Source of the DNA: Azohydromonas australica DSM 1124
GTDB lineage: Bacteria; Pseudomonadota; Gammaproteobacteria; Burkholderiales; Burkholderiaceae_C
Direction of reading: 5' to 3'
DNA: 33,585 bases
NCBI RefSeq assembly: GCF_000430725.1
Contig: NZ_AUMO01000063.1
Span: 32,894-66,478, forward strand
Shown here: one piece after another, positions 19,207 through 28,216 of the stretch
Numbering within the stretch: position 1 is the first letter of the stretch
Layout: every line of letters begins with the position of its first letter
The notes under the pieces: generated by a model
The model's input: only the letters and a program-made list of their open reading frames with translations
What the model was told of the DNA's origin: nothing
Database searches by the model: none
Program-made: the position numbers and the translations under genes

Positions 19207-20199
19207 ATGAGCGGCGCCGCGCGCACCCCTCGTCCCGTCCGCGTGCGCCGTGCGCTGCACGGCGTGCTGCTGCTGGACAAGCCGCTGGGCTGGTCCAGCA
19301 ACGACGCGCTGCAGAAGGTGAAGTGGCTGCTGCGCGCCGAGAAGGCGGGCCACACCGGCACGCTCGACCCGCTGGCCACCGGCCTGCTGCCGCTGTGCTT
19401 CGGTGCCGCCACCAAGTTCTCGCAGGTCAGCCTGGAGGCCGACAAGCGCTACACCGCCACGCTCAAGCTGGGCCAGGTCACGACCACCGGCGACGCCGAG
19501 GGCGAGATCGTCAGCGAGCGCCCGGTGGCCGTGACCCGCGCCGCCATCGACGAGGCCTGCGCGCGCCTGACCGGCGTGATCGAGCAGGTGCCGCCGATGC
19601 ACTCCGCGCTCAAGAAGGACGGCAAGGCGCTGTACGAGTACGCGCGCGCCGGCATCGAGGTAGAGCGCGCGCCGCGGCAGATCACGATTCACGCGCTTGA
19701 CATCCTGAGCTGGCAAGGTGACGCCCTGGTCATCGACGTGCGCTGCAGCAAGGGCACCTATGTGCGCACGCTGGCACAAGACCTGGGCGAGCTGCTGGGC
19801 TGCGGCGCGCACCTCACGGCGCTGCGCCGCACCGGCAGCGGTGCGCTGACGGTGTCGCGCGCCATCAGCCTGGAGGCGCTGCAGGCACTGGACGAGCCCG
19901 CACGGCTGGCGCTGCTGCAGCCGCCGGACGCGCTGGTGGCGGACTGGCCGGCGATCCGGCTGCCGGCCGAGGAGGCCGCCCGCTTCCTCTCCGGGCTGCG
20001 CCGCCGCGTCCATCACCCCGACATGCCGGCGGTGCGCGTCTACGGACCCGAGGAGCGTGCCTTCCTGGGCTCGGCCCAGGTGCGCGCCGGTGAGCTCATT
20101 GCGCAGCGTCTGCTCAGCCCGCCCGAGGTGCAGGCGCTGCTTCAAGTTTCCCCAGGCGCCGTGGCGCCGCAGGCCCAAGAGGCCGCTCTGAATCCCTGA
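19207..20199 (+). CDS. truB: tRNA pseudouridine(55) synthase TruB
   Basis: A 330-residue enzyme that makes pseudouridine 55 in the T loop of tRNAs and also acts as a tRNA chaperone. [20 protein letters not shown] opens the catalytic domain. Catalytic Asp54 lies in [55 protein letters not shown] and [18 protein letters not shown] are further family motifs. The C-terminal part (about 250-315) is the PUA-like domain. It starts four bases after the rbfA stop and is clearly co-transcribed. The length is slightly above the usual 300-315 residues. Confidence 0.96.
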   Translation: MSGAARTPRPVRVRRALHGVLLLDKPLGWSSNDALQKVKWLLRAEKAGHTGTLDPLATGLLPLCFGAATKFSQVSLEADKRYTATLKLGQVTTTGDAEGEIVSERPVAVTRAAIDEACARLTGVIEQVPPMHSALKKDGKALYEYARAGIEVERAPRQITIHALDILSWQGDALVIDVRCSKGTYVRTLAQDLGELLGCGAHLTALRRTGSGALTVSRAISLEALQALDEPARLALLQPPDALVADWPAIRLPAEEAARFLSGLRRRVHHPDMPAVRVYGPEERAFLGSAQVRAGELIAQRLLSPPEVQALLQVSPGAVAPQAQEAALNP

Positions 20200-20212
20200 A
20201 AGACGTTCTTTT

Positions 20213-22042
20213 ATGAGCACCCAGATTCGCAACATCGCCATCATCGCGCACGTCGACCATGGCAAGACCACGATGGTCGACCAGCTCCTGCGCCAGTCCG
20301 GCACCTTCGCCGAGCACGAGAAGGTGGTCGACACCGTGATGGACAGCAACGCGATCGAACGCGAGCGCGGCATCACCATCCTGGCCAAGAACTGCGCCGT
20401 GAGCTGGCAGGGCACGCACATCAACATCGTGGACACCCCGGGCCACGCCGACTTCGGCGGCGAGGTGGAGCGCGCGCTGTCCATGGTGGACGGCGTGGTG
20501 CTGCTGATCGACGCCCAGGAAGGCCCGATGCCGCAGACGCGCTTCGTGACCAAGAAGGCGCTGGCGCTGGGCCTCAAGCCCATCGTGGTCGTCAACAAGG
20601 TCGACAAGCCTGGCGCCAACTGCGACAAGGTCATCAACGCCGCCTTCGACCTGTTCGACAAGCTTGGCGCCAACGACGAGCAGCTGGACTTCCCCGTGGT
20701 CTACGCCTCGGGCATCAACGGCTGGACCTCGCTGGAAGAGGGCGCGCCCGGCGAGCAGTGGGGCCCTGACATGTCGGCCCTGTTCGACACCGTGCTCAAG
20801 CACGTGCCGGCGCACCAGGGTGACCCCGACGCGCCGCTGCAGCTGCAGATCTCGGCGCTGGACTACAACAGCTTCGTCGGCCGCATCGGCGTGGGCCGCG
20901 TCAACGCCGGCAAGATCAAGCCGGCCATGGACGTGCTGGTGATGGAAGGCCCGGACGGCAAGTCCTTCCGCGGCCGCGTCAACCAGGTTCTGACCTTCCA
21001 GGGCCTGGACCGCATCCAGGTGACGGAAGCCGGCCCGGGCGACATCGTGCTGATCAACGGCATCGAGGACATCGGCATCGGCGTCACGGTCACCGACCCG
21101 GCCAACCCGGCACCGCTGCCGATGCTCAAGATCGACGAGCCGACGCTGACCATGAACTTCTGCGTCAACAACTCGCCGCTGGCGGGCCGCGAAGGCAAGT
21201 TCGTCACCAGCCGCCAGATCTGGGACCGCCTGCAGAAGGAACTGCAGAGCAACGTCGCGCTGCGCGTGAAGGAAACCGACGAGGACGGCATCTTCGAGGT
21301 GGCCGGCCGCGGCGAGCTGCACCTGACCATCCTGCTGGAGAACATGCGCCGCGAGGGCTACGAGCTGGCCGTCTCCAAGCCGCGCGTGGTGTTCCGCGAG
21401 ATCGACGGCGTGAAGATGGAGCCGATCGAGCTGGTGACGGCCGACATCGAGGAAGGCCACCAGGGCGGCGTGATGCAGGCGCTGGGCGAGCGCAAGGGCG
21501 AGCTGGTGAACATGGAGCCGGACGGCCGTGGCCGCGTGCGCCTGGAGTACCGCATCCCGGCGCGGGGCCTGATCGGCTTCTCCAACGAGTTCCTGAACCT
21601 GACCCGCGGCTCGGGCCTGATCAGCAGCCTGTTCGACGGCTACGAGCCCTTCAAGGGTGACGTGGGCGGCCGCAAGAACGGCGTGCTGATCTCCATGGAC
21701 GACGGCGAGATCTTCACCTACGCCCTGGGCAAGCTCGACGACCGCGGCCGCATGTTCGTGAAGGCCGGCGACCCGGTGTACGAAGGCATGATCGTGGGCG
21801 TGCACAACCGCGACAACGACCTGGTCGTGAACGCCACGCGCACCAAGCAGCTGACCAACTTCCGCGTCAGCGGCAAGGAAGACGCGATCAAGATCACGCC
21901 GCCGATCGAGTGCACGCTGGAGTACGGCGTGGAATTCATCGAGGACGACGAGCTGGTGGAGATCACGCCGAAGTCGATCCGGCTGCGCAAGCGTCATCTG
22001 AAGGAACACGAGCGCAAGCGTGCTCAACGAGAAGGCGCCTAA
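20213..22042 (+). CDS. typA: Ribosome-associated GTPase TypA/BipA
   Basis: A 609-residue translational GTPase related to EF-G, which binds the 70S or 50S particle and is involved in stress and low-temperature ribosome assembly. G1 AHVDHGKT is at residues 11-18, the switch I signature is [13 protein letters not shown]3 is [14 protein letters not shown] and G4 is NKVDKPGA. The BipA-specific C-terminal domain includes [19 protein letters not shown] and the end [20 protein letters not shown]. The length matches E. coli BipA (607). It lies 13 bases after truB and is the last gene of the operon; its stop codon sits in the loop of a hairpin. Confidence 0.97.
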   Translation: MSTQIRNIAIIAHVDHGKTTMVDQLLRQSGTFAEHEKVVDTVMDSNAIERERGITILAKNCAVSWQGTHINIVDTPGHADFGGEVERALSMVDGVVLLIDAQEGPMPQTRFVTKKALALGLKPIVVVNKVDKPGANCDKVINAAFDLFDKLGANDEQLDFPVVYASGINGWTSLEEGAPGEQWGPDMSALFDTVLKHVPAHQGDPDAPLQLQISALDYNSFVGRIGVGRVNAGKIKPAMDVLVMEGPDGKSFRGRVNQVLTFQGLDRIQVTEAGPGDIVLINGIEDIGIGVTVTDPANPAPLPMLKIDEPTLTMNFCVNNSPLAGREGKFVTSRQIWDRLQKELQSNVALRVKETDEDGIFEVAGRGELHLTILLENMRREGYELAVSKPRVVFREIDGVKMEPIELVTADIEEGHQGGVMQALGERKGELVNMEPDGRGRVRLEYRIPARGLIGFSNEFLNLTRGSGLISSLFDGYEPFKGDVGGRKNGVLISMDDGEIFTYALGKLDDRGRMFVKAGDPVYEGMIVGVHNRDNDLVVNATRTKQLTNFRVSGKEDAIKITPPIECTLEYGVEFIEDDELVEITPKSIRLRKRHLKEHERKRAQREGA

Positions 22043-22054
22043 AGCGCCTTCTCG
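22028..22054 (+). terminator. 11-bp inverted repeat spanning the typA stop codon
   Basis: CGAGAAGGCGC (22028-22038), loop CTAAA holding most of the TAA stop, then the exact complement GCGCCTTCTCG (22044-22054). It lacks a T tract, so it may be a stability or Rho-linked hairpin. It is the first of three in a row. Confidence 0.6.
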
Positions 22055-22095
22055 CCTCGCCCGCTCGCGCTCTGCGCGCAGGGTGGGGCACCCCC

Positions 22096-22116
22096 AGCCC
22101 CCGCCAAGCGGGGGCT
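22096..22116 (+). repeat. 9-bp GC-rich hairpin downstream of typA
   Basis: AGCCCCCGC, loop CAA, GCGGGGGCT, a perfect stem. No T tract follows. It lies between two other hairpins in the typA 3' region, so it is probably part of the same 3' RNA structure. Confidence 0.5.
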
Positions 22117-22134
22117 CCAGTCAGGATGACGCCC

Positions 22135-22157
22135 GGGCCGCTTACGCGGCCCTCTTT
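22135..22157 (+). terminator. Intrinsic terminator of the rimP-typA operon
   Basis: GGGCCGC (22135-22141), loop TTAC, GCGGCCC (22146-22152), then TCTTT. It has a perfect 7-bp stem and a short T-rich tail, the best terminator candidate among the three hairpins between typA and the next gene. Confidence 0.65.
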
Positions 22158-22250
22158 CATTGGGCTGCACCCTTGCTGCGACGGGGCGCTTTCTCCCTGT
22201 CTCGCTTCTGCCCGCAAACCTTTCACCAGTCATTGCCTGGAGCCGCTCTT

Positions 22251-23168
22251 ATGACCCACCGCCAAGGCATTGCCACCATGCTGTTGGTCACCCTGCTGTG
22301 GAGCATTGCGGGGGTGGTGACCCGGCACCTGGACAGCGCGGCCAGCTTCGAGGTGACCTTCTGGCGCAGCGCCTTCAACGCGCTGGCGCTGGGCGTGCTG
22401 CTGGCGGTGCTGCGCGGGCCCCGCGTGGTGTGGGACACGCTGCGCTCGGGCGGGCGCACGCTGTGGCTGTCGGGCTTGTGCTGGAGCGTGATGTTCACCG
22501 CCTTCATGGTGGCGCTCACGCTCACCACGGTGGCCAACGTGCTGGTGACCATGGCGCTGGGGCCGCTCTTCACGGCGCTGCTGTCGCGCTTCGTGCTCAA
22601 GCACCGGCTGGCGCTGCGCACCTGGGTCGCCATCGTGCTGGCGGGCGCGGGCATCGCCTGGATGTACGGCAACGAGCTGCTGCACAGCGATTCGCACGCG
22701 CTGCTGGGCATCGGCGTGGCGCTGGCGGTGCCGCTGGCCGCGGCCACCAACTGGACGGTGCTGCAGTACAGCCGCCGCCGCGGCGCCACGCAGTCCGGTG
22801 GCGGGGACATGCTGCCGGCGGTGCTGATCGGCGCGCTGCTCTCGGCGGCCGCCACGCTGCCGCTGGCCGCCCCGTTCCAGGCCACGGGCTCCGACCTCGC
22901 CTGGCTGGCGCTGCTGGGCGCCGTGCAGCTGGCCGTGCCCTGCCTGCTGTGCGTGGCGGTGTCGCGCGTGCTGCACGCGCCGGAGATGTCGCTGCTGGGC
23001 CTGCTGGAAGTGCTGTTCGGCGTGCTGTGGGCCTGGCTCGGCGCGGGCGAGACGCCGGCGCCGTCCGTGCTGGCCGGCGGCACGGTGGTGCTGGGCGCGC
23101 TGGCGCTGGATGCGGCGCTGGGCTTGCGGCAGGGCGGGGGCGTCGCGGTGGAACGCCAGGCGGCCTAG
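22251..23168 (+). CDS. EamA/DMT family transporter
   Basis: A 305-residue inner-membrane protein with ten hydrophobic segments in two EamA repeats. It begins GIATMLLVTLLWSIAGVVTR (first helix with the typical LLWS), continues FEVTFWRSAFNALALGVLLA, and the second half ends LLEVLFGVLWAWLGAGETPA, a very conserved EamA feature near helix 9. Members export amino acids or other metabolites; the substrate here is unknown. ATG 22251 has GGAG eight bases upstream. The longer frame to 22020 overlaps typA and the hairpins and is rejected. Confidence 0.88.
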   Translation: MTHRQGIATMLLVTLLWSIAGVVTRHLDSAASFEVTFWRSAFNALALGVLLAVLRGPRVVWDTLRSGGRTLWLSGLCWSVMFTAFMVALTLTTVANVLVTMALGPLFTALLSRFVLKHRLALRTWVAIVLAGAGIAWMYGNELLHSDSHALLGIGVALAVPLAAATNWTVLQYSRRRGATQSGGGDMLPAVLIGALLSAAATLPLAAPFQATGSDLAWLALLGAVQLAVPCLLCVAVSRVLHAPEMSLLGLLEVLFGVLWAWLGAGETPAPSVLAGGTVVLGALALDAALGLRQGGGVAVERQAA

Positions 23169-23225
23169 GCACGCTGCTGCGGCAGCCGCTCAAGAAACGC
23201 GCTGGCCGTGCTGACCAGGTCCGCC

Positions 23226-24179
23226 ATGCGTTCCCGCCGTTTCAAGGCCGTGTCGATCGCTGCGGCAGTGCTGCTGGCCGGCCTGCTGTTGCTGCTGGCG
23301 GGCATGCGCTCGGCCTTGCAGCAGGACGCGCTGTTCCGACGTGTCATGGCAGTTTGGTCACATCTGTCGCCCGGCGACGCCAAGGGCCCGGTGCAATTCA
23401 ACCGCTACAACCAGCTGGTGGCCTATCCCGGCAAGGTGGAAATACCCCGCCCGGAAATCACCGGTCGGACCCTGGTGGTATTTGGACTTGGTCAGAGCAA
23501 TGCCGCCAACAGCGGCGGCGAGCGCCACGAGGCAGTGGACGACCGGGTGCTCAATTACTGGAACGGCAAGACTTATCGCGCCGTCGATCCGCTGCTGGGC
23601 GCCTCCGGGCAATCGGGCAGCGTCTGGGTGGCCCTGGCCAACCGGCTGGTAGCGCGGCAGATGGCGGACCGGGTGATCCTGCTGGCGGCCGGCATCGGCG
23701 GCACGTCGGTGCAGGAATGGCGCAGGGGAGGCCGCCTGCACGCCATGCTGGAGGAAAGGCTGCTGGACGCCCGCCGCAACGGCCTGTTCGTCACGCATTT
23801 CCTGTGGCACCAGGGCGAGCAGGACCATCCCGCCGTTTCCCGGTCCAGGCTGGATATGGACCAATACAAGGAAGGCGTGGCCGAGGTCATCGAGCTGACG
23901 AAGCTCTATTTCCCGGAATCGAGATTCTTCGTGGCCCAAGCCAGCCGCTGTTCTCAAACGCCACCTTCCACCGAGCTGACGCAGGCGCAGGCCGCGCTGG
24001 CACGGCGGGAGGGCGTCTATCTGGGGCCGAATACGGACGATATTGGTCCGATGGACCGGTATGACGGCTGCCACCTGTCGGGCCGGGGTTTGGAAAAGCA
24101 CGCGGCGGCCTGGGTGGATGCGTTGGCGCATCCGGCGAAGGAAATGCCGGGTAGCTCCGTCGTCAAGCCGAATCCCTGA
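23226..24179 (+). CDS. SGNH/SASA-type carbohydrate esterase, membrane-anchored or secreted
   Basis: A 317-residue protein with an N-terminal hydrophobic helix (AVSIAAAVLLAGLLLLLAGM), a signal peptide or anchor, so the rest should face the periplasm. The catalytic blocks are FGLGQSNAAN (nucleophile Ser in GQSN), WHQGEQDH (block III, the form found in sialate O-acetylesterase-like SASA proteins) and DGCHLSG near the C-terminus (catalytic Asp and His). Such enzymes remove acetyl groups from sugars; the real substrate is unknown. ATG 23226 is chosen; a GTG at 23208 in the same frame is possible. It is probably transcribed with the EamA gene 57 bases upstream, but no functional link is evident. 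Confidence 0.75.
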   Translation: MRSRRFKAVSIAAAVLLAGLLLLLAGMRSALQQDALFRRVMAVWSHLSPGDAKGPVQFNRYNQLVAYPGKVEIPRPEITGRTLVVFGLGQSNAANSGGERHEAVDDRVLNYWNGKTYRAVDPLLGASGQSGSVWVALANRLVARQMADRVILLAAGIGGTSVQEWRRGGRLHAMLEERLLDARRNGLFVTHFLWHQGEQDHPAVSRSRLDMDQYKEGVAEVIELTKLYFPESRFFVAQASRCSQTPPSTELTQAQAALARREGVYLGPNTDDIGPMDRYDGCHLSGRGLEKHAAAWVDALAHPAKEMPGSSVVKPNP

Positions 24180-24302
24180 GCGGACCCAGCCCGGGCCGAA
24201 GCCAACGCGTCCTGACCCGCTTGCGTGAAGCGGTGGACAAGCGGCCGTGAACGAATAGCCGCCTCCCGGCGCCGTCCCTTCCAGCCAGGGACAATCCCGC
24301 CC

Positions 24303-25298
<996 letters not shown>

Positions 25299-25449
25299 AC
25301 TGCCGCCAGCCGCTCATCTCCCAGCCCTGGCCTGCGCCAGGGGACAACTTCTCCACCCATTCCGGTGGCCGGGGCGGCCCGGTAAATGCCTAAGGCCGAG
25401 GCAGCCGGGCAGGACCGCGTGGGCGCCGTCCAGGCCGGCTGCAACACCG

Positions 25450-25468
25450 CCGCGGCCGTCCGCCGCGG
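25450..25468 (+). terminator. Short GC hairpin between dusA and the leader ORF
   Basis: CCGCGGC, loop CGTCC, GCCGCGG, a perfect 7-bp stem with no T tract. It lies 150 bases after dusA and 22 bases before the leader ORF, and could end dusA transcripts or form part of the leader of the next gene. Confidence 0.35.
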
Positions 25469-25490
25469 GGTGGGTCATGGAGGAGTTGCA

Positions 25491-25538
25491 ATGACAAAGT
25501 CCCAGCCGGCACGGCGGTCCATGCGCCTGGCGCAATGA
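25491..25538 (+). CDS. 15-codon leader ORF overlapping the phospholipase D gene
   Basis: ATG 25491 follows a strong GGAGGAG box with a five-base spacer and encodes MTKSQPARRSMRLAQ before TGA at 25536-25538. That stop overlaps the ATG of the next gene as ATGA (25535-25538). The downstream ATG has no ribosome site of its own, so translation of this short ORF probably delivers ribosomes to the large gene. The peptide is basic and unrecognised. It could also be the remnant of a longer upstream gene. Confidence 0.5.
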   Translation: MTKSQPARRSMRLAQ

Positions 25539-26812
25539 GGCGGCGCACCATGTGGACCGTCCTGATCAGCGTGCTGGCCACGCTGGCCGTGGCCTTCGTG
25601 GCCATGAACCTGATGTCGGGCGAGAAGAAGATCCAGGAGCAGCTGGACCGCCTCTACGACACCGACGACCCGCAGTTCCGCCGCTCGATGAGCGTGCTGC
25701 TCGGCCCGCCGCTGCTCGAAGGCAACCGCGTGCAGGAGCTGCTCAACGGCGACCAGATCTTCCCGGCGATGCTGGAAGCCATCCACGGCGCCAAGCACAG
25801 CATCACCTTCGAGACCTTCATCTACTGGAAGGGAGAGATCGGCGACCGCTTCGCCGAGTCCCTGGCCGAGCGGGCGCGCTCCGGCGTCAAGGTGCACGTG
25901 CTGCTGGACTGGGTGGGCAGCATCAAGATGGAAGACCGCTACCTGCAGCAGATGAAGGACGCGGGCGTCGAGATCGAGCGCTACCACAAGCCGCACTGGT
26001 CGCACCTGGCGCGGCTGAACCAGCGCACGCACCGCAAGGTGCTGGTGATCGACGGGCACGTGGGCTTCACCGGCGGCGTGGGCATCGCCGACGAGTGGCA
26101 GGGCCAGGCGCAGGACAAGGATCACTGGCGCGACAGCCACTTCCGCGTCGAGGGGCCGGTGGTGGCGCAGATGCAGGCCGTCTTCGCCGACAACTGGATC
26201 AAGGCCACGGGCCGCGTGCTGCATGGCGACGACTACTTCCCGGCGCTGCCGCCTGCGGGCGAGCAGCCGGCGCAGATGTTCAGCAGCTCGCCCACGGGCG
26301 GCAGCGAGAGCATGCACCTGATGTATTTGCTGGCCATCACGTCGGCGCGCCACACCATCCACCTCTCCAGCAGCTACTTCGTGCCCGATAGCCTGGCGGT
26401 GCAGGCGCTGGTGGATGCGCGCAAGCGTGGCGTGCGGGTGCGCATCATCACGCCGGGCCCGAACATCGACACCGAGACGGTGCGGCGCGCCTCGCGCGCG
26501 CGCTGGGGCCCGCTGCTGGAGGCGGGCGTGGAGATCGCCGAGTTCCAGCCCACGATGTTCCATTGCAAGGTGCTGGTGGTGGACTCGCTGCTGGTGTCCG
26601 TGGGCTCCACCAACTTCGACAACCGCAGCTTCAGGCTCAACGACGAGGCCAACCTGAACGTGCTGGACGCCAACTTCGCGCGCCGGCTGGTCGCCGTCTT
26701 CGACCAGGACTGGCAGCGTTCGAAGCAGGTGAACTTTCAGGCGTGGCGGCAGCGGCCGTGGCCAGAGAAGCTCATCGAGCACGCCGCGGCGCTGCTGCGG
26801 ACGCAGCTCTAG
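25535..26812 (+). CDS. Phospholipase D-type protein, cardiolipin synthase-like
   Basis: A 425-residue protein with one N-terminal membrane helix (WTVLISVLATLAVAFVAMNL) and two PLD catalytic motifs: His166-x-Lys168-x4-Asp173 in THRKVLVIDGHVGFTGG and His343-x-Lys345-x4-Asp350 in FHCKVLVVDSLLVSVGSTNF, the latter followed by NRSF as in bacterial cardiolipin synthases. They join phosphatidylglycerol or phosphatidylethanolamine to a second lipid at the inner membrane. FETFIYWKGEIGDRFAESL and HWRDSHFRVEGP support this. It is shorter than ClsA (486), with one rather than two membrane helices, so it is closer to ClsB/C types. ATG 25535 is used because of the ATGA overlap; ATG 25550 is an alternative. 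Its last 41 bases overlap the convergent gene. Confidence 0.85.
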   Translation: MRRRTMWTVLISVLATLAVAFVAMNLMSGEKKIQEQLDRLYDTDDPQFRRSMSVLLGPPLLEGNRVQELLNGDQIFPAMLEAIHGAKHSITFETFIYWKGEIGDRFAESLAERARSGVKVHVLLDWVGSIKMEDRYLQQMKDAGVEIERYHKPHWSHLARLNQRTHRKVLVIDGHVGFTGGVGIADEWQGQAQDKDHWRDSHFRVEGPVVAQMQAVFADNWIKATGRVLHGDDYFPALPPAGEQPAQMFSSSPTGGSESMHLMYLLAITSARHTIHLSSSYFVPDSLAVQALVDARKRGVRVRIITPGPNIDTETVRRASRARWGPLLEAGVEIAEFQPTMFHCKVLVVDSLLVSVGSTNFDNRSFRLNDEANLNVLDANFARRLVAVFDQDWQRSKQVNFQAWRQRPWPEKLIEHAAALLRTQL

Positions 26813-27734
26813 GCCGCGTCCGCGCCGGCCAGGTCGCCAGCAGCAGCCCGGCCAGCGCGAGCGCGCAGGCCACGGCATGCGCCGCCGTGAAGTGCTCGCC
26901 CAGCAGCAGCACGCCGATGGCCGCGGCGGAGAGCGGCAGCATCACCGTGAACACGCCCGCCTGCTGCGCCGGCACGCCCTTCAAGCCCTGCATCCACAGC
27001 CAGACGCTGACCATGCTGGCCGCCAGCGCATAGAACAGCAGCAGCGCCCAGGAGGCGGGCGCGACCCGCGTGAAATCGAAGCTCAGCGCCTGCCAGATCC
27101 CGAAGGGCGTCACCAGCAGCAGGCCCCAGACGTTGATCAGCGCGCTGATGCGACGCGGCGACAGGCTGGCCGTCAGCCGCTTGCCGATCACGACGTAGCT
27201 GGCCTCGCACAGCACCGCCGCCAGCAGCAGCGCATAGCCCCACCACGGCGCCGTGGCCGCACCGGGGGCATTGCGCGCGAAGGCCAGCAGCGCGATGCCG
27301 CCCACCGCGCAGGCGATGCCCAGCGCCGCGCGCGGCGTGATGCGCTCCTTGAGCAGCACCCACGACAGCAGCGCCACCGCCGCCGGGATGCCGGCCATGG
27401 TCACGCCCGCAGCCAACGCCGAGGTGGCCTGCACGCCGAAGAGCATGCAGATGGAAAAAAGGAAGTTGCCGAAGAAGCTCTGCGCGAACAGCAGCCGCTT
27501 TTCCGACGTGCCCAGCACCGCCTCGTCGGCCGGGCGCCTGATCCAGCCCGCCATCGCCACGGCCGCGATGCCGAAGCGCAGCCAGGCCAGCAGGAACACC
27601 GGGAACACCGCCACCAGCAGCTTGGACAGCCCGACATAGCTGCCGACCAGCGCCATGCTGGCAGCCAGCGACAGGACGGAAACCAGCGGGAGGTGCGTGG
27701 CGGCGCGGGGAGAGGAGGGAGACGACGAATCCAA
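26772..27734 (-). CDS. EamA/DMT family transporter
   Basis: A protein of about 320 residues with ten hydrophobic segments. It reads VSVLSLAASMALVGSYVGLS, then FPVFLLAWLRFGIAAVAMAG, ALLSWVLLKERITPRAALGI (the conserved ExE-type loop as KERIT) and the second repeat ending LPLSAAAIGVLLLGEHFTAA. It is a probable metabolite exporter of unknown substrate. The start is uncertain: no ATG gives a full first helix, so TTG 27734 (LDSSSP) is proposed. The frame is open to 27845. It is convergent with, and overlaps by 41 bases, the phospholipase D gene. Confidence 0.82.
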   Translation of the reverse strand: MDSSSPSSPRAATHLPLVSVLSLAASMALVGSYVGLSKLLVAVFPVFLLAWLRFGIAAVAMAGWIRRPADEAVLGTSEKRLLFAQSFFGNFLFSICMLFGVQATSALAAGVTMAGIPAAVALLSWVLLKERITPRAALGIACAVGGIALLAFARNAPGAATAPWWGYALLLAAVLCEASYVVIGKRLTASLSPRRISALINVWGLLLVTPFGIWQALSFDFTRVAPASWALLLFYALAASMVSVWLWMQGLKGVPAQQAGVFTVMLPLSAAAIGVLLLGEHFTAAHAVACALALAGLLLATWPARTRPRAASAAAPRRAR

Positions 27735-27896
27735 GGCAGGGGCCCCAGGGAGCAAGGAACGGGCGCCGCAGTGTGCCCCAGCAGCGCGGCGGGCTCCTGG
27801 CGCGGCGGCAGTCCCCGGTGATGCAGCCAGGGGCACGGGCCACACGGCTGGTCCGCTCGCGGCCTGTCAATCCACTGGGCCGTCGCGCGGGGCAGG

Positions 27897-27939
27897 CAAT
27901 TTCAAACTCAGTGTTTACCCCAGCACTGATTTTGAATTG
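27897..27939. repeat. Long imperfect inverted repeat upstream of the NosR-like gene
   Basis: Left arm CAATTTCAAACTCAGTG (27897-27913), ten-base spacer, right arm CACTGATTTTGAATTG (27924-27939). The arms pair with one mismatch and one bulge. It is AT-richer than its surroundings and lies in the 482-base gap between two divergent genes, so it could be an operator or a structured RNA element. Confidence 0.55.
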
Positions 27940-28026
27940 AAGCCCTTCAGCGACCGGGATTTTCCTGAGTGCATCTTGTGGACCGGTGTGCGGCACCGCT
28001 CCCATCGCCAACACAGCCCGATTCCA

Positions 28027-28068
28027 CAAGCTTGTTGAAGCTTGGCATGCGGCATGCAGAGATGCCGC
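28027..28068. repeat. Two adjacent short inverted repeats upstream of the NosR-like gene
   Basis: CAAGCTT-GTTG-AAGCTTG (28027-28044) and GCGGCAT-GCAGAG-ATGCCGC (28049-28068) are both perfect 7-bp inverted repeats, four bases apart. They are possible operator sites. I found no clear FNR-type TTGAT-N4-ATCAA box. The rest of the 27735-28216 gap holds no gene that I can support. Confidence 0.4.
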
Positions 28069-28216
28069 GGATAACGGCCGATATTGCTGCGAAACAGAAC
28101 ACCGCTCGAAGCGGGAGACATCAGGCACGACTGAGTAAATCAATCCGTGGTCGGCGCGGGTTGGCCGGTCCGTGCCCAGAAAAAGCGGAAGAAGAAATGC
28201 AGTGTGAGGGGCACGC

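Noticed and set aside
20114..22027. 637-codon minus-strand ORF opposite typA
   Set aside because: It has typical His/Val/Asp-rich antisense composition of a GC-rich gene and no motifs; typA is certain.
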